Below are positions 1 through 7,414 of a DNA stretch of 11,753 nucleotides, piece after piece. The first letter of the stretch is position 1; every line of letters starts with the position of its first letter. The DNA comes from CAYOVG01 sp964407285. GTDB lineage: Bacteria; Desulfobacterota; Syntrophobacteria; Syntrophobacterales; Syntrophobacteraceae. The notes under the pieces are model-generated. The model saw only the letters and a program-made list of their open reading frames with translations. It did no database searches and was not told the origin of the DNA. The stretch covers positions 1-11,753 of the forward strand of contig CAYOVG010000230.1 in assembly GCA_964407285.1 (NCBI GenBank), read 5' to 3'. The position numbers were made by a program, and so were the translations under genes.

Positions 1-25
1 CCCTTTCGACGCGTCGCATTCATCG

Positions 26-96
26 ACCACGAAAAGCACGAAAGAACACGAAAAAGGGTAAGATCCACTTTCGTGTTCTTTCGTGCTTTTCGTGGT
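26..96. repeat. Perfect 28-bp inverted repeat beyond purF
   Basis: The arms at 26-53 and 69-96 are exact reverse complements, separated by a 15-base loop. Each arm is itself built from three copies of a heptamer: CACGAAA at 28, 37 and 47, and TTTCGTG at 69, 79 and 88, spaced 9-10 bases apart. The repeat starts 9 bases past the purF stop codon, so in RNA it would form a very long hairpin at the 3' end of the carAB-purF transcript and could end or protect it. It has no T-run after it on the minus strand, so it is not a textbook rho-independent terminator. Sequences of this CACGAAA type are, from memory, scattered through many environmental bacterial genomes, so it may be a dispersed intergenic repeat. 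A 10-bp palindrome (CGACGCGTCG, 7-16) lies next to it. Confidence 0.85.
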
Positions 97-105
97 AAAC
101 TACCT

Positions 106-1530
106 TCACCGCGATTCGAAGCAGAGCTTCTTCACTTCTTCCTCGAATCGCACCGGGTATTCGCCGTTGAAGCACGCCAGGCAGAAGGGATGCTCCCGCA
201 TGGTGACGCCCGCGCCTTCCAGGAGGCCTTCCAGGCTGAGATACCTCAGAGAATCGAGCCCTACGAACCGGCGTATCTCTTCCACCGTGTGCGATGCGGC
301 GATAAGCTCCCCCTTACTGGAGAAATCGATCCCGTAAGGGCAGGGATACCGGTGAGGGGGGCAACTCACGAGCATGTGAAGCTCCCTCGCGCCGGCGTCC
401 CGCACGGCCTGGATACGCGTCCTGGTCGTGGTGCCGCGGATGATGGAATCCTCGATGAGCATGACGCTCTTCCCCTGGAACAACTCGCGCACGGGATTGA
501 GCTTCACCCGCACCCCGAAATCACGCATGGCCTGGCTGGGTTGAATGAACGTCCGCCCCACATAATGATTTCTAATCATTCCCATCTCCAGGGGAAGACG
601 TGAAGCTTCGGCAAAACCCAAAGCCGCGTAGTTTCCCGAATCGGGAAACGGCATGACCATGTCCCCCTGGATGTTGTTTTCTCTCGCCAGGATGTGCCCC
701 AGCCGCTTTCTGAACTGGTACACGTTCTGGCCGAAGATATTGCTGTCGGGCCGGGCGAAATAGATGAATTCGAAGATGCAGTAGGCAGGCCGGACCTTGG
801 GATAAGGCCGGTAGGAGTGAAGCCCGTTATCGTCGATGATTACGATCTCGCCGGGTTCGACGTCACGTATGTACTTGGCCTCGATGAGGTCCAGGGCGCA
901 GGTCTCGGATGCAAGCACATACGTATCGTCGACCGCCCCGATGCAGAGGGGGCGAAACCCTCTCGGGTCCCGCGCCCCTATGAGACGGTCCTTGGTGGTC
1001 ATGATGATCGAGTAAGCCCCCCGCACCTGGCTCAGCGCGTCGATGAGGGCCTCTTCGAAGCCTTTTCTCAAGTTCCTGGCCAGCAGGTGGACGACCACCT
1101 CCGTGTCCGTCGTGGACTGAAAGATGGCCCCCTGTTCTTCTAGTTTCTTACGCAATTGCCAGGCGTTCACCAGGTTGCCGTTGTGCGCGGTGGCGTAGTA
1201 CTCGCTCCCGTGCAAAACGACGAAGGGTTGCGCGTTGGCCAGAAGCGAAGACCCCGTTGTGGAATAGCGCACGTGGCCCACGGCGATGTGCCCGGTAAGC
1301 GCCTTCAGGATGTCCTCCTGAAAGACCTCGCACACGAGGCCCATGTGCTTGTATTCCTGCATTCCGCAGCCGTTGGAGACGGCGATGCCGGCGCTTTCCT
1401 GCCCCCGGTGCTGCAATGCGTAAAGTCCGAAATAGGCCAGTTTCGCCGCGTCCGGGTTGCCGAATACGCCGATGATGCCGCATTCTTCACGCCGCCTGGG
1501 TACAAATGGCTGAATCAAAGGTATTTTCAT
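106..1530 (-). CDS. purF: Amidophosphoribosyltransferase (PurF)
   Basis: This cytosolic enzyme uses glutamine to convert PRPP to 5-phosphoribosylamine, the first committed step of purine synthesis. The 474 residues match the usual family length. Cys17, in ECGIIGVFG, is the N-terminal nucleophile of the glutaminase domain. The 16 residues before it end in Glu-Glu and look like the cleaved propeptide of the Bacillus-type enzyme. The phosphoribosyltransferase domain has the PRPP loop LIEDSIIRGTTT (residues 358-369). Four cysteines match the structural [4Fe-4S] ligands of the B. subtilis enzyme: Cys251, Cys397 (CPYGID), and Cys450 and Cys453 (CLAC). The gene follows carB by 55 bases on the same strand with no clear promoter between, so co-transcription is likely. 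The ribosome binding site before the ATG is weak. Identification is firm. Confidence 0.97.
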   Translation of the reverse strand: MKIPLIQPFVPRRREECGIIGVFGNPDAAKLAYFGLYALQHRGQESAGIAVSNGCGMQEYKHMGLVCEVFQEDILKALTGHIAVGHVRYSTTGSSLLANAQPFVVLHGSEYYATAHNGNLVNAWQLRKKLEEQGAIFQSTTDTEVVVHLLARNLRKGFEEALIDALSQVRGAYSIIMTTKDRLIGARDPRGFRPLCIGAVDDTYVLASETCALDLIEAKYIRDVEPGEIVIIDDNGLHSYRPYPKVRPAYCIFEFIYFARPDSNIFGQNVYQFRKRLGHILARENNIQGDMVMPFPDSGNYAALGFAEASRLPLEMGMIRNHYVGRTFIQPSQAMRDFGVRVKLNPVRELFQGKSVMLIEDSIIRGTTTRTRIQAVRDAGARELHMLVSCPPHRYPCPYGIDFSSKGELIAASHTVEEIRRFVGLDSLRYLSLEGLLEGAGVTMREHPFCLACFNGEYPVRFEEEVKKLCFESR

Positions 1531-1575
1531 GGTGTTTCTGCCCGCAGTGGCTTACTCAAACTATTTGCGTAATAT

Positions 1576-1591
1576 CCGTAACAGCTTACGG
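1576..1591 (-). other. Small hairpin over the carB stop codon
   Basis: CCGTAA (1576-1581) and TTACGG (1586-1591) pair perfectly around a four-base loop, and the carB stop codon lies inside one arm. No T-run follows on the minus strand, so a terminator is unlikely. It may slow ribosomes or RNases between carB and purF, or be chance. Confidence 0.35.
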
Positions 1592-4500
1592 GAGGGCTCG
1601 GACGCCGTCGCGCGGCGCCTCATCCCGGATGATGGACTCATGGTATTCCTGGAGCGTGCTCACATCCCAATCCCGTTTCTGCAGTTCCTCCACCGCGTCG
1701 GCCACTGCCTTCGCGCCCGCAATGGTCGTGGCATAGGGAACGTTGTAGATGAGAGTCGTTCTCCTGATCTCGTAAGAATCCGAGAAGGTGGCCTTTCCCA
1801 GGCTGGTGTTTATCACCAACTGGATCTTCCCGTTCTTGATGAAGTCCACGATGTGAGGCCGTCCCTCGCTCAGCTTCAAGACCCGGTCCGCGGCAACCCC
1901 ATGGTTTTGCAGAAAAGCCGCGGTCCCCGTCGTGGCGACAATGCGAAAACCCAGTTCGGCGAATTTCTTCGCCACGGGAAGTACGGACATTTTATCACGA
2001 TCGTGCACGCTGACGAATACCGTACCGCTGGTGGGCAACTCATACCCGGCAGCCGCCTGCGACTTGGCGAAAGCGATGCCGAAATTGTTCCCTATGCCCA
2101 TCACCTCACCGGTCGATTTCATCTCCGGCCCGAGCAGAACGTCCACCCCCGGAAAGCGCGAAAACGGGAACACCGCTTCCTTGACCGAGATGTGTTCCGG
2201 TTCCACTTCCCTGGTGAATCCCAATTCTTCGAGGCTTCTTCCCATCATAACCTTAGTGGCGAGCTTGGCAAGGGGGACCCCTATGGCCTTGCTCACGAAG
2301 GGGATGGTGCGCGATGCCCTGGGGTTGACTTCCAGGATGTAGATCTCGCCCTTCTGGATGGCGAACTGGATGTTCATGAGCCCGACCACTCCCAACTCGG
2401 CGGCGAGTAGTCTGGTCTGGCGCTTCACCTCCTCCTGGATTTCCCGCGAAATGCTGATCGGGGGCAGCACGCAGGCGCTGTCGCCCGAATGGATGCCCGC
2501 CGCTTCGATATGTTCCATGATGCCGCCCACCACGGTCATCCGCCCGTCGCTGATGGCGTCGACATCCAGTTCGATGGCGTCCTCCAGGAAATAGTCTATG
2601 AGGATGGGATGGCCGGGCGACACATGCACCGCTTTGGCCATGAATTCCACCAGGCTCGCCTTGTCGTAGACGATTTCCATGGCCCTGCCGCCCAACACGT
2701 ACGAGGGTCGGACGACAACCGGGTATCCGATGGATTCGGCCGCGGCAAGGGCTTCCTCGACCGTGAAGGCGGTGCCGTTCCTGGGCTGCTTGAGGTCGAG
2801 CTTCCGCAGGAGCGCCTGGAAGCGCTTCCGGTCTTCGGCCAGGTCGATGGCGTCGGGGGGGGTCCCGAGGATCTTCGCGCCCGCCTTCTCCAGCGGCACG
2901 GCCAGGTTGAGAGGCGTCTGCCCGCCGAACTGGACGATCAGCCCCATCGGTTTTTCCGTCTCGATGATGTGCAGCACGTCCTCGCGCGTGAGCGGTTCAA
3001 AATAGAGCTTGTCCGAAGTGTCGTAGTCCGTGGAGACGGTTTCGGGATTGGAGTTGATCATGATCGACTCATAGCCTTCCTCGCGCAGGGCGAAGGATGC
3101 GTGAACGCAGCAGTAATCGAACTCTATTCCCTGCCCGATCCGGTTGGGGCCGCCTCCCAGGATCGCCACCTTGGGCCGTTCGGAAGCGCGCGACTCGTCC
3201 TCCACTTCATACGTGGAGTAGTAGTAGGGAGTGTAGGCTTCAAACTCGGCCGCGCACGTATCCACCAGCTTGTAGACCGGCCGTATGCCGTGCCGCAGCC
3301 GCTTCTGCCGCATGGTTTCCTCGTCCGTTCCCGTCATCTCGGCCAGTCGGACGTCGGAGAAACCCCAGGACTTGGCGAAACGCAGGTTCTCGGGATCGTC
3401 CAGGAAGCCCGGTTCCTCCCGGATGGCGTCCTCCAGCCTCAGGATCTCCTCGATATGGTGGAGGAACCAGGGGTCGATCCAGGTCAGTTGGTGGATTTCG
3501 TCCACCGAAAGTCCCAGCTTGAACGCTTCCGCAAGCAGGAATAGCTGTTTCGAGTTGGGGCGGCGGAGCCGGTTCTTGAGTTGAGTCAGGTAGTCGCCGT
3601 TGGACCCGGCGGGGGGATCGACGAAGCCGAAGCGGCTGATTTCCAGCGACCGTATGGCTTTCTGGAGGGCTTCCTTGAAGGTCCTCCCGATGGACATGGT
3701 CTCGCCCACCGACTTCATGGAAACGGTGAGCATGTCCTCGGTCCTGGGGAATTTTTCGAAAGTGAACCTGGGGATCTTCACCACGCAGTAGTCGATGGTC
3801 GGTTCGAAGGACGCTCTCGTCTCGCGCGTGATGTCGTTCGAGATCTCGTCGAGGGAGTACCCGACGGCGAGCTTGGCGGCAATTTTGGCGATCGGAAATC
3901 CGGTGGCCTTCGACGCCAGGGCGGAGGAGCGGGACACGCGCGGGTTCATCTCGATCACCACCATGTCGCCGTCGGCGGGGTTGACGGCGAACTGCACGTT
4001 GGAGCCCCCGGTTTCGACGCCGATTTCCCGCAGGATGTCGATGGCCGCGTCGCGCATGCGCTGGTATTCGGCATCGGTGAGGGTCTGCGCGGGCGCCACC
4101 GTGATGGAGTCTCCGGTGTGCACTCCCATGGGGTCCAGGTTTTCGATGGAACAGATGATGACGACGTTGTCCATGTAGTCGCGCATCACTTCCAGTTCGA
4201 ATTCCTTCCAGCCGAGGACGGATTCTTCGAGCATGATGGTGTGGATGAAGCTGGCGTCGAGGCCCCTTCGGGCCATCCTCATGAGTTCCTCGCGGTTGTA
4301 GGCGACTCCGCCTCCCGTGCCCCCGAGGGTAAAGGACGGACGCACGATAATGGGGTAGCCGATCACCTGCGCGATCGATTCCACTTCCGCCATCGAACGG
4401 GCAATGCCGCTGGCGGGAACGCGCAGGCCGATGTTCTTCATCGCCTCCCGGAAGAGTTCCCGGTCCTCCGCCTTCTTGATGACGTCCACCCGCGCGCCGA

Positions 4501-4846
4501 TCATCTCGACGCCGTACTGGTCGAGCACGCCCATCTCGGCCACCCTGACGGCGGTATTGAGCGCGGTCTGTCCCCCCAGGGTCGGCAACAGCACGTCGGG
4601 GCGCTCCTTGCGGATCACTTTGGCCACGGCTTCGGGAGTGATGGGTTCCACGTAGGTGCGGTCGGCCGTTTCCGGGTCGGTCATAATGGTGGCCGGGTTG
4701 CTGTTTATGAGGACGATCTCATAACCTTCCTCCCGGAGCGCCTTGCAGGCCTGGGTTCCCGAGTAGTCGAATTCGCAGGCCTGGCTTATGATGATCGGCC
4801 CCGATCCAATGATCAGAATTTTATTTATGTCGGTGCGCTTTGGCAT
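1586..4846 (-). CDS. carB: Carbamoyl-phosphate synthase large subunit (CarB)
   Basis: This large subunit makes carbamoyl phosphate from bicarbonate, two ATP and ammonia tunnelled from CarA, feeding pyrimidine and arginine synthesis. The start MPKRTDINKILIIGSGPI matches the classic CarB N-terminus and sits 5 bases after an AAGGA site; an in-frame start at 4906 would add 20 unrelated residues inside carA. The 1086 residues are close to the E. coli length. Two homologous ATP-grasp halves are visible, each opening with a Gly-rich loop plus EFDY (GSGPIIISQACEFDY and GGGPNRIGQGIEFDY). A linking oligomerisation segment lies between them. An MGS-like allosteric domain runs from about residue 941, with TTGT and an INTSLGK segment where UMP, IMP or ornithine bind in known enzymes. 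The carA stop is 7 bases upstream. Identification is firm. Confidence 0.97.
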   Translation of the reverse strand: MPKRTDINKILIIGSGPIIISQACEFDYSGTQACKALREEGYEIVLINSNPATIMTDPETADRTYVEPITPEAVAKVIRKERPDVLLPTLGGQTALNTAVRVAEMGVLDQYGVEMIGARVDVIKKAEDRELFREAMKNIGLRVPASGIARSMAEVESIAQVIGYPIIVRPSFTLGGTGGGVAYNREELMRMARRGLDASFIHTIMLEESVLGWKEFELEVMRDYMDNVVIICSIENLDPMGVHTGDSITVAPAQTLTDAEYQRMRDAAIDILREIGVETGGSNVQFAVNPADGDMVVIEMNPRVSRSSALASKATGFPIAKIAAKLAVGYSLDEISNDITRETRASFEPTIDYCVVKIPRFTFEKFPRTEDMLTVSMKSVGETMSIGRTFKEALQKAIRSLEISRFGFVDPPAGSNGDYLTQLKNRLRRPNSKQLFLLAEAFKLGLSVDEIHQLTWIDPWFLHHIEEILRLEDAIREEPGFLDDPENLRFAKSWGFSDVRLAEMTGTDEETMRQKRLRHGIRPVYKLVDTCAAEFEAYTPYYYSTYEVEDESRASERPKVAILGGGPNRIGQGIEFDYCCVHASFALREEGYESIMINSNPETVSTDYDTSDKLYFEPLTREDVLHIIETEKPMGLIVQFGGQTPLNLAVPLEKAGAKILGTPPDAIDLAEDRKRFQALLRKLDLKQPRNGTAFTVEEALAAAESIGYPVVVRPSYVLGGRAMEIVYDKASLVEFMAKAVHVSPGHPILIDYFLEDAIELDVDAISDGRMTVVGGIMEHIEAAGIHSGDSACVLPPISISREIQEEVKRQTRLLAAELGVVGLMNIQFAIQKGEIYILEVNPRASRTIPFVSKAIGVPLAKLATKVMMGRSLEELGFTREVEPEHISVKEAVFPFSRFPGVDVLLGPEMKSTGEVMGIGNNFGIAFAKSQAAAGYELPTSGTVFVSVHDRDKMSVLPVAKKFAELGFRIVATTGTAAFLQNHGVAADRVLKLSEGRPHIVDFIKNGKIQLVINTSLGKATFSDSYEIRRTTLIYNVPYATTIAGAKAVADAVEELQKRDWDVSTLQEYHESIIRDEAPRDGVRALP

Positions 4847-4850
4847 GAGT

Positions 4851-4856
4851 TCCTTA
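4851..4856 (-). promoter_or_regulatory. carB ribosome binding site overlapping the carA stop
   Basis: The hexamer TAAGGA contains both the carA stop TAA and the AAGGA ribosome binding site, 4 bases before the carB ATG at 4846. Ribosomes finishing carA are placed at the carB start, which suggests translational coupling and equal amounts of the two subunits. It also decides the carB start. Confidence 0.8.
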
Positions 4857-6002
4857 TCCCCTGGAGCGAGATGATTCTTTTTCCATAAGCTTGATGAACC
4901 GGTCAAAGAGGTACGATGCGTCGTGCGGACCGGGGGAGGCTTCCGGGTGGTACTGGACGCTGAAGGCGGGAATGTCGAGGTGTTCGATGCCTTCCAGCGT
5001 ATTGTCGTTGAGGTTTAAGTGGGTCAGGCGGATGGGGACATCCTCGAGCGATTCCAGATCGACGCAGAAGCCGTGGTTCTGGGACGTGATTTCGACTTTC
5101 CCGGTGGTCAGGTCCTTCACGGGCTGGTTGGCGCCCCGGTGCCCGAATTTTAGCTTGAAGGTGCGACCGCCCAAGGCCAGCCCCAGGAGTTGGTGGCCCA
5201 GGCATATGCCGAACATGGGACGCCTCCCGAGCAACTCCCGCACGGTCTTTATCTCGTAGCGCAGGGCGGAGGGGTCTCCGGGACCGTTGGAGAGGAATAT
5301 GCCGTCCGGGCCGGCCGCCAGCAACTCTTCGGCCGTTACGCGAGCAGGGAAGACCATGACCTGGCATCCCGCCCGTTCGAGGTTTCGCAGGATGTTGTGC
5401 TTGATGCCGAAATCGAACGCCGCGACGCGAAAGCCCGAATGCCCCTCGTCCCATTTGGGTTCGCACCGCTTCCCGTCCCGCCAGAGGAACGGGGTCTCGC
5501 AGGTCACGTGCCGGACCATGTCCACATCGACCAGTCCCGGCCATGCTTTCACCTTTTCCAGGAGTTCCGGTACATTGTCGGTATCCGTGGCGATGATGCC
5601 GCGCATGGCCCCTTCGAGGCGAAGGCGTCTGGTCAGCGCGCGCGTATCGATGCCTTCGATGCCTATCTTATTGTATTCGTTCAGGAAGTCTGCCAGGCTC
5701 TTCTTGCTGCGCCAGTTGCTGGGGAAGTTCTGGTACTCCTTCACGATGAATGCTTCCACGTGAATGGCCAGTGACTCCATGTCCTCGTCGTTGACGCCGT
5801 AAGTGCCCGTGAGGGGATAGGTCATTGTGACGATCTGCCCCTTGTACGAGGGGTCCGTCAGTACCTCCTGATAACCGGTCATACCGGTATTGAACACGAC
5901 TTCACCCAAAGCCTCTCCTCGACCGGCGAATGCGTAGCCGCGGAAGACGGCGCCGTCTTCGAGTACCAGAAGGGCCCTGGGGCGTTTCCACGAAGGGGTC
6001 AT
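4854..6002 (-). CDS. carA: Carbamoyl-phosphate synthase small subunit (CarA)
   Basis: CarA is the glutaminase subunit that releases ammonia from glutamine for CarB. The protein has 382 residues, the same as E. coli CarA. The N-terminal CPSase domain begins with ALLVLEDGAVFRGYAF and holds the conserved FNTGMTGYQEVLTDPSYKGQ region. The C-terminal class I glutamine amidotransferase domain has the full triad: Cys267 in GICLGHQ, and His352 and Glu354 in YHPEASPG. The ATG at 6002 is preceded by AGGAG with a 5-base spacer. It is the first gene of the carA-carB-purF run, and the 257-base gap upstream should hold its promoter. Nothing is missing or odd in the coding sequence. Confidence 0.97.
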   Translation of the reverse strand: MTPSWKRPRALLVLEDGAVFRGYAFAGRGEALGEVVFNTGMTGYQEVLTDPSYKGQIVTMTYPLTGTYGVNDEDMESLAIHVEAFIVKEYQNFPSNWRSKKSLADFLNEYNKIGIEGIDTRALTRRLRLEGAMRGIIATDTDNVPELLEKVKAWPGLVDVDMVRHVTCETPFLWRDGKRCEPKWDEGHSGFRVAAFDFGIKHNILRNLERAGCQVMVFPARVTAEELLAAGPDGIFLSNGPGDPSALRYEIKTVRELLGRRPMFGICLGHQLLGLALGGRTFKLKFGHRGANQPVKDLTTGKVEITSQNHGFCVDLESLEDVPIRLTHLNLNDNTLEGIEHLDIPAFSVQYHPEASPGPHDASYLFDRFIKLMEKESSRSRG

Positions 6003-6025
6003 TTCTTCTCCTGATGATGTTAGCT

Positions 6026-6036
6026 ATATAATATAT
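6026..6036 (-). promoter_or_regulatory. AT-rich candidate -10 region of carA
   Basis: On the minus strand this segment contains overlapping TATATT and TATTAT hexamers 24-34 bases before the carA ATG, in an otherwise GC-rich context. No convincing -35 hexamer lies 16-18 bases further upstream, only T-rich sequence near 6042-6056. Its place just before the first gene of the operon is the main support. Confidence 0.3.
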
Positions 6037-6152
6037 CTGGGAAAAATCGAAAAACCTACCCAAAAACTGCCTGCGTGCCCGTTCGCTTATATAAAACGTC
6101 ACCGGCCCTGCCTTCTGCCCCACAGTCCGCGCCGGCGCTCTGCGTGATGCGA

Positions 6153-6172
6153 TGTAAGTAGTTGGACTTACA
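6153..6172. promoter_or_regulatory. Candidate operator, TGTAAGT-N6-ACTTACA
   Basis: A perfect 7-bp inverted repeat with a six-base centre lies 151 bases upstream of carA, in the gap between kdsB and carA. The two half-sites are 13 bases centre to centre, plausible for a dimeric repressor. No T-run follows, so it does not look like a terminator. No regulator gene is visible here, and the cognate factor is unknown. Confidence 0.4.
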
Positions 6173-6197
6173 ATGAAAACGGCGGACGAGAACCATG

Positions 6198-6213
6198 CGG
6201 CCCACCGGGGCCG
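6198..6213 (-). terminator. Weak GC hairpin downstream of kdsB
   Basis: CGGCCC (6198-6203) and GGGCCG (6208-6213) form an all-GC six-pair stem with a four-base loop, 47 bases past the kdsB stop. The minus-strand sequence after it (CATGGTTCTC) has only scattered T, so it is at best a weak rho-independent terminator separating kdsB from carA. Confidence 0.35.
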
Positions 6214-6259
6214 AAACCATCCAATTTTAACGATATATTTCAGGATAGCAATCTTTTTC

Positions 6260-7108
6260 CTACCGAAAGTCCTCCCGGGCGGCGCGGATGCGCTCCAGGT
6301 CGCCCGGCGTATCTACTCCGTGCGTCTCCACAGGCGACAGCGCCACCCGGATGGAGTAGCCGTTCTCGAGCGCACGGAGCTGCTCCAGCTTTTCGGCCTT
6401 CTCCAGTTCCCCCTCGGGGAGGCGCGTGAAGAGCTGCAGAAAATCATTTCGATAGGCATAGAAGCCCAGGTGCTTCAGAAAGCGAGGAGGGGAACCCGCT
6501 CCGTCCCGATGGAAGGGCAGGGGGGCCCTCGAAAAATAGAGTGCTCTTCCCCCACGGTCCACTACTACCTTGACCACATTGGGGTCCAGGTATTCGTTTG
6601 CGTCGCGGCTCTCGAACGCAAGCGTCGCCATGGGACAGTCGTCTGCTCCGCGGGGCGGCCCGTCGCCCGGAATGCCTGCCTGTCCGCCTGCAGGACCGCC
6701 GTCCGGGCCGGAGTCCATGCTGTCGCCCTGCCGCCGGCTCGCTCCCTCCGGTCCTCCGAGGGCCTCCACCAGGCGGGAAATCATCACGGGACGCAGCAGG
6801 GGTTCGTCCCCCTGGATGTTCACGACGATGCTGTCGCTGTCGAGGTGGAGAATCCTGCACGCCTCGGCTATCCTGTCCGTGCCGCTGGGGTGGGAGTCGG
6901 CGGTGAGGATGGCGTCGCCTCCGAAGGACCGGACTGCATCGAGAATGCGCCGGTCATCCGTTGCAACGAGCAACCGGTCCAGGATGCCCGCCCGCATGCA
7001 CCGCTCGTATACATGCCGGATCATGGGCTTCCCGTGTATGTCGGCCAGGGGCTTTCCGGGAAAACGGCTGGACTCGTACCTGGCGGGGATAATACCGACT
7101 ATTTGCAT
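6260..7108 (-). CDS. kdsB: 3-deoxy-manno-octulosonate cytidylyltransferase (KdsB) with Gly/Pro-rich insert
   Basis: KdsB activates Kdo with CTP to CMP-Kdo in the cytosol, for the inner core of lipopolysaccharide. Residues 5-20 (GIIPARYESSRFPGKP) form the nucleotide-binding loop, and VNIQGDEPL (96-104), HPSGTDRIAEA (73-83), NVVKVV, LYFSRAPLP (190-198), LKHLGFYAYR and GVDTPGDLER are all family motifs. The protein has 282 residues against about 250 usually. The excess is one low-complexity stretch, residues 118-158, rich in Gly, Pro and Asp, between RLVEAL and MATLAF, where E. coli KdsB has only a few residues. The reading frame stays open and the flanking motifs are intact, so the enzyme is probably active. 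AAGGGA lies 6 bases before the ATG. A possible promoter lies at 7353-7381. Confidence 0.95.
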   Translation of the reverse strand: MQIVGIIPARYESSRFPGKPLADIHGKPMIRHVYERCMRAGILDRLLVATDDRRILDAVRSFGGDAILTADSHPSGTDRIAEACRILHLDSDSIVVNIQGDEPLLRPVMISRLVEALGGPEGASRRQGDSMDSGPDGGPAGGQAGIPGDGPPRGADDCPMATLAFESRDANEYLDPNVVKVVVDRGGRALYFSRAPLPFHRDGAGSPPRFLKHLGFYAYRNDFLQLFTRLPEGELEKAEKLEQLRALENGYSIRVALSPVETHGVDTPGDLERIRAAREDFR

Positions 7109-7352
7109 GGACGGTCCCTTCTTGCTTTGAGCTGACAGTAATGCTTTTGAAAAGAGATGACGAGGGAGCGAAAGGAAGGCTTGCCGATCGGTGGATTGTC
7201 TTTTTCTCCCTTAATCATGATGCTCTGTGCGGTTAAGGCTTCCGGTCGCGGCGGATCTGCCGAAACACGACAGAACGCGAACGAAAGCTCGTTAGCGAAA
7301 AGGCATGGGAATCCGACCCACGGCTACGTATGCCTGAACATGAAGCGTCGAG
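7109..7352 (-). other. Long putative 5' leader of kdsB with two hairpins
   Basis: The 306-base gap between the lipoprotein stop and kdsB has no convincing gene. Read on the minus strand after a promoter-like site, it first forms a hairpin of AGGCAT and ATGCCT arms (7330-7335 and 7301-7306), with an inner GGG/CCC stem, followed by four T. Right after comes a second stem, CGC-T-AACGA paired with TCGTT-C-GCG (7276-7297, one mismatch). Further on, an eight-pair arm set with one G-U pair spans 7209-7238. It could be a regulatory leader or a small RNA; I recognise no known riboswitch. Confidence 0.35.
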
Positions 7353-7381
7353 AGATTATGGCTATTCGCCGTTATTGTCAA
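7353..7381 (-). promoter_or_regulatory. Candidate sigma-70 promoter upstream of kdsB
   Basis: The minus strand has a perfect -35 hexamer TTGACA (7376-7381). Downstream lies CATAAT (7355-7360) at a short 15-base spacing, or TAATCT (7353-7358) at the preferred 17. Transcription would start near 7345, about 237 bases before the kdsB ATG. It is the best promoter match I found in the window, but the -10 is a compromise between sequence and spacing. Confidence 0.5.
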
Positions 7382-7414
7382 GCGTATAAGTTGAAGCTTG
7401 CCGCTGTTCGATGA

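Noticed and set aside
3581..4888. Long plus-strand open frame (435 codons) opposite carB
   Set aside because: It lies wholly against carB, is rich in His, Asp and Gly as expected for the complement of GC-biased codons, and matches no protein type. The same applies to 2489-3544 and 1529-2410.
4847..4906. Upstream start for carB at 4906
   Set aside because: The extra 20 residues are not part of the CarB family and lie inside carA; the ATG at 4846 has a ribosome site and the canonical N-terminus.
6173..7135. Plus-strand open frame of 320 codons opposite kdsB
   Set aside because: It is antisense to a clear KdsB with all family motifs, and has no domain or ribosome site of its own.
7209..7238. 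Inverted repeat CCTTAA ... TTAAGG as a terminator
   Set aside because: The arms pair over six bases (eight with a G-U), but the loop is 14 bases and no T-run follows on either strand, so termination is not supported.
7304..7324. tRNA T-arm-like sequence on the minus strand (GTGGG-TCGGATT-CCCAT)
   Set aside because: The five-pair stem and seven-base loop resemble a tRNA T-arm, but the loop lacks the TTC order, and no matching acceptor stem, D-arm or anticodon arm is found at the right distance.
7157..7414. Possible small plus-strand gene of 85 codons in the gap before the lipoprotein
   Set aside because: No recognisable sequence, and it runs against the promoter-like site and the hairpins on the other strand. 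Its composition looks like noncoding DNA.
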